This document shows positions 6,742 through 13,396 of a stretch of DNA of 13,396 nt, piece by piece. The translations under genes were made by a program, and so were the position numbers. The first letter of the stretch is position 1. The number at the start of each line of letters is the position of its first letter. The notes under the pieces were generated by a model. That model did no database searches, was not told where the DNA came from, and saw only the letters and a program-made list of their open reading frames with translations. The stretch comes from Spraguea lophii. Lineage: Eukaryota; Microsporidia; Spragueidae. Location of the stretch: positions 1 through 13,396 of the forward strand of contig LDOQ01000034.1 in NCBI GenBank assembly GCA_001887945.1, in the 5' to 3' direction.

Positions 6742-7580
6742 TAAAAAAATTTTATGGTGAAGAAGAAAATGGTTTGTAAATTACGTTTCAGCTTTTTGTT
6801 TTAAAATCATTATAACAATAAATATTTTATATTTTAGAATTAGAGAATTAGAGAATTATATTTATTTTGAATTAGAAAATTATAAATGTTATATAAGTAC
6901 TTTCATTCTTAGTTTACTCATAATTTTATTATTAAATTTAGTTATCTTAAGTTATGTTAATACACATAACATTATTTTTACATTTGTCTTGTAAATAGAT
7001 TTCAATTCATATATAGTAATAAATTATATTTTCTGTATATTTCAGTTTCTATTTTCTTAAAACTGTCTAAACATTAATTTTAATATCAACAATCTTCATC
7101 CTATTATTCTCTTTATCAAATATAAACATATCCAATCTGTTAGGTTTAATAAGTATAGTGATTTTGATGGGATTATCAACTTTTATTTAAATCTTATTAT
7201 ACCACTTTTATATAATAAATCCATAACTTTTTTATTTTTTTTTACCTGATATTTATTACGTAATTATAAATGAAATTGTAAAAAATAAAATAATTAAAAG
7301 AAATAATATTTATATTATAATGATCTGAGTGTAATAATAATTATACATTGTATATAATTATGAATATTATTATTTTATGATAATTTAATAAAAAATAAAA
7401 TATTCTACCAACATATGTACATATTTTTATTATTACATTCATATCATTATAATAATCATTATATATTTTTATCATTACATTTATATCATTACACGTACAT
7501 CTTCAAATCATTACATGCATATCACAATAATTAATATTCCGAATAAAATTTATTTAAGAATAAAATATTTTAATTAACAC
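6742..7580. other. Gene-free interval of about 0.84 kb with short repeats
   Basis: No supported gene lies here. GAATTAGA is repeated in tandem at 6837-6858. A direct repeat occupies 7421-7524. The complement of TTTATT at 7549-7554 gives an AATAAA about 30 bp after the stop of the bromodomain gene. The rest is AT-rich without recognisable content. Confidence 0.45.
7421..7524. repeat. Direct repeats ATTACATnnATATCA, three copies
   Basis: Positions 7421-7449 and 7463-7491 match at 27 of 29 bases, and the core ATTACATnnATATCA recurs at 7510-7524. The spacings are 42 and 36 bp. The block lies 60-160 bp beyond the 3' end of the bromodomain gene. Function unknown. Confidence 0.6.
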
Positions 7581-8528
7581 TCATACTTCCTCAGATTCAC
7601 TTTCAACTTTTATTTTATCTTCTATTTCTTCTAGAACATGGTCTGGTAATGTTCCAAAATCTACTTCTATTTCTTCTTTATCTGTTAATTCTAGATTGGG
7701 GTTGTAATCCTTTAGTATCAAGATTATTTCTCTTGCATTATTTTCATCAAGTTTTTGTACTTCTGCTGCAAGCTTTACTCTGTTTTCTGAATTGTATTTT
7801 TTAAATTTCTTTTTTTCGTATTTTTCTAATCTTTTTTCAAGGTCTTTTATTTTTGTTTTTAGTCGTTGAACTTCATCACTCTCTTCTTCATTAAATATTT
7901 TTTTAACAAGTTTTTCCATTTCTTCTCCACATTTGTAGACTTCTGAGTCTACGGAATTAAATTTAAAACAATTTTTTATCATTAAATTTAGGTCATTTCT
8001 ATATTCAGAAATATCTGAATATTCATTATTTTCTATTTTTTTCTTGATTGTTTGTAAATCTGTAGGATTTTTTATTATTTTTTTATAATTTGGAATTAAT
8101 TTGATATCCACTGGCTCTAAAAATGGCCAATTGTATTTTTTATATTTTACTTTTTCCAATTCCTGATGTATTTTCATCAACGGACTATCTTCCTTCTTCT
8201 CTTTTTTCACATGCCAAATCGAATTAAAATATTTCTGAAAATCTTTAGCCATTTTATTAACATAATTACCTTCTGGATTATATAACAAACAATTATCTAT
8301 AATCAATATAATATCATTTTTAAAATCCTCTGGACTTTCATATTCCTTTGTCTCTAATTTTTTTTTCACTGTTGATAGATCCATAGGATGTTTAATAATT
8401 TCGGGATAATCTGGAATATTGAGTGTAACATAGTCTACAGGATGGAGAAATGGTTGGGCATTGGCATTTTTTTTCAACTTTTGAAATGTTTCAAGACATA
8501 GTTTGTAATCTTTTGATGATGGTTCCAT
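7581..8528 (-). CDS. BDF1: BET-family double bromodomain protein (Bdf1-like)
   Basis: The 315-residue protein is a minimal BET chromatin reader, which binds acetylated histone tails and links them to general transcription. Bromodomain 1 spans about residues 8-105, with the ZA-loop Tyr41 and the acetyl-lysine-binding Asn84 (LLYNPEG). Bromodomain 2 spans about 115-213, with WPF at 134-136, Tyr148 and Asn191 (FKFN). A coiled coil follows at about 216-242. The NET domain lies at about 246-306 (EIEVDFGTLPDHVLEEIE at 286-303), and an acidic tail ends the protein. In bromodomain 1 the WPF shelf is QPF. The bromodomains are only about 10 residues apart, and the protein is about half the length of yeast Bdf1, in keeping with microsporidian reduction. 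A CCC run is present but further out (-11 to -13). Stop TGA. Confidence 0.93.
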   Translation of the reverse strand: MEPSSKDYKLCLETFQKLKKNANAQPFLHPVDYVTLNIPDYPEIIKHPMDLSTVKKKLETKEYESPEDFKNDIILIIDNCLLYNPEGNYVNKMAKDFQKYFNSIWHVKKEKKEDSPLMKIHQELEKVKYKKYNWPFLEPVDIKLIPNYKKIIKNPTDLQTIKKKIENNEYSDISEYRNDLNLMIKNCFKFNSVDSEVYKCGEEMEKLVKKIFNEEESDEVQRLKTKIKDLEKRLEKYEKKKFKKYNSENRVKLAAEVQKLDENNAREIILILKDYNPNLELTDKEEIEVDFGTLPDHVLEEIEDKIKVESESEEV

Positions 8529-8538
8529 TTTTCTTTTA

Positions 8539-8541
8539 GGG
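8539..8541 (-). promoter_or_regulatory. CCC run upstream of the bromodomain gene
   Basis: On the minus strand CCACCCTAAAAG precedes the ATG, putting CCC at -11 to -13. This is more distant than at the other starts, so it may or may not be the same signal. Confidence 0.35.
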
Positions 8542-9529
8542 TGGAATAAATTTATAAGAAATAATTTTTTAGCGTTTGAAAATAAAAAAAGAATTAATTT
8601 TGTAAAATAAATTAATGGAAAAGTTTTCTTCTTCTTCTCGGGTAGGAAAACAAAAAAGTAATTAATATAATGATAAAAATGTGAAACATTCTTTTTTTCT
8701 TTTGATGGAAAAAAATAATTAAAGGTAAAAAAAATTTATTATAGGAAAATAAAAACAAATAATTTAATAACAGGAAAAAGAATGCTTTTCTCGTTTTGAT
8801 ATAGAAGAAATAAAAAGGAAATAGAGAAATGGTAAAATAGAGTAAAATAAGTAATATATGAGTTAATAAGATATATTTTAATACATAATAAATGGATTGA
8901 CGATACAAATAAGTAAGAGTTAGATATTTAATGAATAAATGTAAGATATTAAAGTATATTAGAATTGGAATGAATATAAATATTAATAGCTGTATATAAG
9001 AAGTTACAAATGTTAATTAAAATGAAAAAGAAAATCAATCAGAATAGATTAATTAATCAGAATAAAAATCATTTAGGGCTTCGCGAAATGCTAATGTATG
9101 TTTTTGTTCTTAAATGAGTCATGAAATAAAAACCAGTTTATTAAAAATTATTACAAAAATAGAAAGTGTTTAGAATAATATGTTATATTTGTTTTTATTA
9201 CAATATGATTAATCGTTGTAACTTTTTTTATGTCTATATAAGGAGAAATATTTTAGAAACATAAAAAGATTTAAAAAATAATGTATACGATTTTTACACC
9301 TGATTTTTGAATTGTGATAGTGTAGTTAATTTTATTATAAAATAATATGATTAATGAATATAACTTTTTATTTATTATTCTTTACTATTATAATGCGATA
9401 TATAGTATTATAATGCCACTGTATTCATGATTATAATTATATTATTACAACTATTAAAGGTATAATCTTTATATAGAAATATTTCTATATTAATATGTTA
9501 TATATATATATTATATATATATAGATACT
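8542..9529. other. Intergenic space of about 1 kb between divergent genes
   Basis: The bromodomain gene leaves to the left and the orphan gene to the right, so both promoters must lie here. A minus frame at 8612-8908 is hydrophobic but opens on TTG and reflects purine-rich DNA; I do not call it. A GC patch with the palindrome TTCGCGAA (9080-9087) within TTTAGGGCTTCGCGAAAT stands out. A (TA)n tract with a near-perfect palindrome covers 9499-9523 and ends 6 bp before the ATG of the orphan gene. Confidence 0.45.
9499..9523. repeat. (TA)n near-palindrome next to the orphan gene start
   Basis: Alternating TA interrupted by one extra T in the middle can fold on itself or melt easily. It ends 6 bp before the ATG at 9530, where the other genes in the window carry a C-run. 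A TATA-type promoter element or simple microsatellite is likely. Confidence 0.4.
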
Positions 9530-10786
9530 ATGGTTATAATATATATGGTCTATATCTTATCTTTCGTATATCTATGTTATGTTACTCCTGCGTATGTCTT
9601 TCGATGGAGATGCAGAACTAATAGGTTTTCACATGATAAAGATAATCTGCTTGCTCTTAATGATGAGGATTGTATATTGTATTCACGTGGTAATGAAAAA
9701 ATAAAAGATATGGATAAATTAATAAGTGAAACAAAAGAAAATATGATGGAAAGTATAAATAACACCATAGGGAAAATAGATGAGTTAGTGGAAATATTTT
9801 ATGAGATAATGCAAAATAAAGATATATTTATAAACGATGATAATGAAGATTATCAGGAAGATTTGGATGAAAATCAAGATAAAAAATATTCTGATAAAAG
9901 TTCTAATGAATGTAAAAATTCTAAATCCAATAGTATTTCCAATGATTCTAAAGATCATAAATCTGATAGTATTTCTCATAAAGAAATAAATACAATATAT
10001 AAAGATGGTAAAGAAGTGGTTATAGATTATGATAAATATATTACTACTATGATAGTAGAATATATATGTTATATAACTGAATATTTAGAAAATAATATAA
10101 AAAAATATAAAAGTATTGTTATTCCCGGATTGTATTCTATCGATATAATTACGGATAAAGATTATTTTCATGTAGAAAAATTAAAAGATAGGTATGATAA
10201 ATTATTAAAAGAAGATACTTATAAATTAGATAAAATATGTAACAAAGATATATCACAGATAAAATATGAGATACAATGCAAAACATTAAATAGATTATCT
10301 AAATATCCTAACGAGTTATTGAGATATGAAGAATTGTGTGATTATGTTATTGATGTTATCGAAGGAATATATAATAATCGTGTAGATGATATAGATACTT
10401 TAAATGGTATAGAAGAGTTGGAAGATTTCGAGGATGTAGAATATCCATATTCTTTACATGATGAAGAAAATAAAAGTGATATATGTACGAATATCGATGA
10501 TTTAGGAGATACAGAAAATATAAATTATGATAATAATACAAGTGGGATAATTAATTATGGTGGTTATAAAATAAAAAGAAAAACTGGGATACAAGATGCT
10601 ATATCTAAACTAAAAGAAAGTATTTATGATAATTCATTAGGACAGATAAACGAAAATGACGATGAAGAAGAAGATGCAGAAGAAATAATAAAAGATAATA
10701 ATGGAATATATTTTACACCACATAGAAATATGGAAGGAAATGATGTTAAACGTGAACCTGAAGCAATATTTTATATAGGTGATTAA
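9530..10786 (+). CDS. Orphan protein with N-terminal signal or membrane segment
   Basis: I do not recognise this 418-residue protein. Residues 1-24 (MVIIYMVYILSFVYLCYVTP…) are hydrophobic and could be a signal peptide or signal anchor; RWRCR follows at 25-29. Residues 56-100 look helical. Residues 102-150 are disordered, rich in Asn, Asp, Ser and Lys, with a small internal repeat (KSNSIS / KSDSIS). Residues 165-285 appear ordered and largely helical, with Cys at 180, 237, 250 and 270. Residues 290-335 and 376-388 are acidic. The start may be Met1 (9530) or Met6 (9545). No C-run precedes it, only a TA tract. Secretion into the host or passage to an internal membrane are both possible. It probably belongs to the lineage-specific secretome, an inference from the signal segment and lack of family. 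Confidence 0.72.
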   Translation: MVIIYMVYILSFVYLCYVTPAYVFRWRCRTNRFSHDKDNLLALNDEDCILYSRGNEKIKDMDKLISETKENMMESINNTIGKIDELVEIFYEIMQNKDIFINDDNEDYQEDLDENQDKKYSDKSSNECKNSKSNSISNDSKDHKSDSISHKEINTIYKDGKEVVIDYDKYITTMIVEYICYITEYLENNIKKYKSIVIPGLYSIDIITDKDYFHVEKLKDRYDKLLKEDTYKLDKICNKDISQIKYEIQCKTLNRLSKYPNELLRYEELCDYVIDVIEGIYNNRVDDIDTLNGIEELEDFEDVEYPYSLHDEENKSDICTNIDDLGDTENINYDNNTSGIINYGGYKIKRKTGIQDAISKLKESIYDNSLGQINENDDEEEDAEEIIKDNNGIYFTPHRNMEGNDVKREPEAIFYIGD

Positions 10787-12777
10787 AATGATTAAAAGTT
10801 TATTAATAAGTTTAAATATATTTTTTTTATATCTTAAATATATTTTGTATAGGATGTATCATATTATAATATTTATAGAATAATTTTGTAATTTGTTATT
10901 ATTAGGAGAAGTAGAGGTATTTTTCTTTCAAGATATATTTTATTTAATTTTATTCATTTAAATAATAAACATTTTTATTTTGATCAGTTGTATATTCATA
11001 TTACGTCCTAATCAGTAATTGAATGAATATCACTATATCCTGATTAGTTTGCGCATATTATTTACATGGATTTTGTAGCTTTATAGGAAGATATATTAAT
11101 GTATTATACAATAATATTAATATATCTTAATATACTTTTATTAGTATAACTTACATATACATAAACTTATCTTTATTTCTTAAAAATAGAAATTTAATTA
11201 TTCCTTTTTAATTTATCTTTAAAAGTCTAATTCAAACATATAAATATAAAAATTTATTTTATTATCCATGTTATATATATGCATTAATCTCATCTTGCCT
11301 TATTATAACAATAAACGCTAACGATATTATATCAATTCTGTATCGTAAATATTATATGTTAATAAATTGTAATTCATTTGAATGAAAATCGAGGACCATA
11401 CAATTTATATATGGAGACCAGTTAAGAATAACACACCATTTATTTTCTAGTTAAGTTGATTTTTTAATTTGTTAGAGGTTTTTCTTTTTTAATTATTTAA
11501 AAATCGATTTATATAAAAATTATGTTTAATATAAATGTTCTATGTGATATTGGATGATCCAATATTAATATAGGAATAATAGATTTTCTTCTCTTTTGAT
11601 AGAAAACAAAAAAAAGTATTCAGTAATATTAAAAAGTTTAATAATAAAATAACTGATTACATTGGATAACGAATTCATTACAAGAAGTGGAAATCTCTAT
11701 TTTCTATAGATATTTTATTGATTTGGTTCTAATGGGAGAGCATAATACGTATGTTATTATTTTATTTAAGTTCATTTTTTAAGAAAATAAAAACATTTTT
11801 ATTTCGTATATTAACGTTTATTTTTTTAAAACATATACTTTATAGAGTTTAATTATGTGAATAATTTCTTTTAAATATTTCAATAGCTTTTGGTTTTAAT
11901 GAATATGATGATTATATCTTCTGTTATTTTATTAATATTATCTGGAAATATATATTATATTTTGATTTAGAAATTATCGAATATTGCTTATTTTAAAAAT
12001 TCCTTTAAATCATTAACACAAACATTTTCAATTTTTATCTCGTATTTTTAAAAATATTTATAATTTCATAAATTAATAATTCATTTATTTCTTTAGATTA
12101 ATTATTTTTTCTCTAATTACAATTATTATTATCTTATATTCGATATTTTTCAATATAAATACTACCTATTTTTTGAAAAGTGGTTATAATTTTTTTAAAA
12201 ATAAAAATTCTAATATTTAAAATAAAGGTAGAATTTAATAAATCAAAAGGTAATCATAAATTTTATAAAAAATCCAATAAGTTATATTGTTATTTACATT
12301 ATTTTAGAAGACGGTCATAATTTTTTTTGAAAGAAGATTAAGAGTTTCGAATGTTATTATATATTATATTTTATATGCTATTATGATTCAAAATAATTAT
12401 ATAATTTTATTATTATTTATATGGTTAAATAATATAATAACATATTCAATATACTTAGTAATACATTAAAATTAATATTCATTATATTATAACACATAGC
12501 TATTAGATTAAATAGTAAATTTACCAAGTTACTCAATATACTAGATGAAATATTAGCATATATACAAATCCACACCTAAAAATGTGATAATATATAATTT
12601 TAAAATAAAAATGTATATTTTATTTAAATTAAGATATAAAACTTATAAAATTATTTATAAATAAAAGTTAGAAACTGAAATAACAATAAAACAAAAAATA
12701 TCCAGATAAATATTTTGTCTTAATAAAAAATTTTATTTTTTTATTTTTATAAAAAAAATATTTTTATCCTTAACAAA
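10787..12777. other. Gene desert of about 2 kb
   Basis: No open frame with an ATG is convincing. A plus frame from 11212 reads for 57 codons to TGA (11383-11385) and then 22 more to TAA (11452-11454), including ISSCLIITINANDIISILY and YGDQLRITHHLFSS. It lacks a start and is within what chance allows in AT-rich DNA, but could be a decayed gene. Another short protein-like patch (LDNEFITRSGNLYF) lies at about 11661-11705. An inverted repeat CTAATCAG/CTGATTAG lies at 11008-11047. No RNA gene was recognised. Confidence 0.4.
11008..11047. other. Inverted repeat CTAATCAG … CTGATTAG
   Basis: Perfect 8-bp arms at 11008-11015 and 11040-11047 enclose a 24-nt loop. It lies 220 bp after the orphan gene. 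In AT-rich DNA an 8-bp arm can arise by chance, so support is weak. Confidence 0.25.
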
Positions 12778-13072
12778 ATGGTAAGTTAACATTATTAATT
12801 TTTAGAGTAGAAAAACAAAGAAAGTAGGTATTACAGGAAAATATGGTAGCAGATATGGATCATCTTTAAAAAGAAGAGCTATGATTTGTATGAATGCACA
12901 GAGTAAAAGATACTGCTGTAGCTTCTGTGGTAAAACTACCGTAAAGAGAGAAGTAATAGGAATATGGTCATGTAGATTCTGCGGAAAGAAGGTGAGTGGA
13001 GGAGCATACGTACCAATAACAAATCAACAGGTAGAGTATAAGCAGGTGATAAACAGAATGAAGATGGAATAA
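12778..13072 (+). CDS. RPL43: 60S ribosomal protein eL43 (L37a), spliced
   Basis: Exon 1 is only the ATG (12778-12780). A 25-nt intron (12781-12805) follows, and exon 2 runs 12806-13072. The joined protein has 89 residues and starts MSRKTKKVGITGKYGSRYGS, matching the conserved N-terminus of eL43, a large-subunit zinc protein. The zinc ligands are Cys39, Cys42, Cys57 and Cys60 (CSFCGKTTVKR … WSCRFCGKKVSGGAY); an extra Cys38 precedes them. The length is normal for eL43. Without splicing the message reads ATG GTA AGT TAA and stops after three codons, so removal of the intron is needed. The Met at 12881 would lose the conserved first 26 residues and is rejected. AATAAA overlaps the stop (13068-13073), with another at 13073-13078. 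Confidence 0.95.
12781..12805 (+). other. 25-nt spliceosomal intron right after the start codon of RPL43
   Basis: It begins with GTAAGT and ends in TTTTTAG. TTAAC and TTAAT words inside could supply the branch point, close to the 3' splice site, as in known microsporidian mini-introns. Using the next AG (12807) instead would leave TAG as the first codon, so the first AG must be used. Confidence 0.92.
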
Positions 13073-13286
13073 AATAAATTAATTCTGCTATAAAAAAATA
13101 TTATTTTTGTTTTCAATAATATATTATTAATATATTAGGATATATTTTTATTATTTTAATATTTGTTAGTAATTATACTTCAACCATATTCTTGTTATAT
13201 TTCTATCAGAGGAAGAAAAAATAATATTTTTATATTTTTTTCTTATTAAATGAAGAATTTACATCTGGCAATATTTTTATAACCCT
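13073..13286. other. Intergenic spacer
   Basis: AT-rich spacer without a gene. It carries the RPL43 3' end and the promoter of the following gene, including its CCC motif. Confidence 0.5.
13283..13285 (+). promoter_or_regulatory. CCC motif upstream of the last gene
   Basis: The sequence AACCCTATG puts CCC at -2 to -4 from the ATG at 13287. It is the only C-run nearby and marks this ATG as a start. Confidence 0.6.
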
Positions 13287-13396
13287 ATGAACATAACAGA
13301 TGAATTTTATAGAATATCTGGAATAGATAAAATAGAATATATCAGAGAAGATACATTTTATGATACCATAATTAAGGATATAGAAAATATTAATAG
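13287..13396 (+). CDS. 5' end of an unidentified gene (runs off the window)
   Basis: The frame opens with ATG and stays open for 36 codons to the window edge (MNITDEFYRISGIDKIEYIR… then EDTFYDTIIKDIENIN). It has a C-run directly before the start, as in three other genes here, and a charged, coding-like composition with no hydrophobic signal. Too little is present to assign a family. Confidence 0.65.
   Translation, partial: MNITDEFYRISGIDKIEYIREDTFYDTIIKDIENIN

Noticed and set aside
8612..8908. Hydrophobic minus-strand frame as a small membrane protein
   Set aside because: It opens on TTG and its Phe/Leu/Ile richness comes from a purine-rich plus strand; no signal or ATG supports it.
9095..9150. 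Third copy of the 1-127 repeat
   Set aside because: Only short AT-rich words (TATGTTTTTG, TGAAATAAAA) match, at different spacing; no alignment can be extended.
12881..13072. RPL43 starting at the internal Met
   Set aside because: This would drop the conserved N-terminus, which is encoded in frame just upstream and is joined to an ATG by a clean mini-intron.
1..13396. tRNA genes, CRISPR arrays or an intact transposon
   Set aside because: No cloverleaf with conserved T-loop sequence, no regularly spaced identical repeats with unique spacers, and no transposase or terminal inverted repeats were seen on either strand.

Overview
The window reads as nuclear DNA of a microsporidian, most likely from the AT-rich Nosema/Vairimorpha group. 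The genus is an inference. The evidence is very low GC outside the genes, short and compact versions of core eukaryotic proteins, a run of C residues just upstream of several start codons (a start-proximal signal known from microsporidia), AATAAA signals overlapping stop codons, and a ribosomal-protein gene whose 25-nt intron directly follows the ATG.

Layout. 1-320: the 3' end of a GC-rich coding unit, followed 194 bp later by a decayed AT-shifted second copy. 572-1039 (-): a small secreted, Pro/Thr-rich protein, probably GPI-anchored. 1040-2101: gene-poor, with a telomere-like CCCTAACCTAACCC block. 2102-2800 (-): 20S proteasome alpha-2. 3083-4423 (-): a Wee1-family kinase with a large low-complexity insertion in its N-lobe. 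4424-5569: gene-poor, with a second telomere-like block in the opposite orientation, running into a 32-bp tandem repeat. 5570-6736 (-): a CCCH zinc-finger protein resembling Nup42/Amo1, with a long Asn/Asp/Tyr/Arg repeat domain. 7581-8528 (-): a minimal BET protein (two bromodomains plus NET). 9530-10786 (+): an orphan protein with an N-terminal hydrophobic or signal segment. 10787-12777: about 2 kb without a convincing gene. 12778-13072 (+): ribosomal protein eL43 with a mini-intron. 13287 to the end (+): the start of an unidentified gene.

The genes form no operon or dedicated system. They are housekeeping functions (protein turnover, cell-cycle control, mRNA export, chromatin reading, translation) mixed with lineage-specific secreted proteins. 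The most unusual points are the kinase insertion together with its DFN motif, the Nup42-like protein that is almost free of FG repeats, the paired telomere-like islands, and the GC-rich/AT-decayed duplicate at the left edge. I recognised no tRNA, rRNA, CRISPR array or intact transposon.
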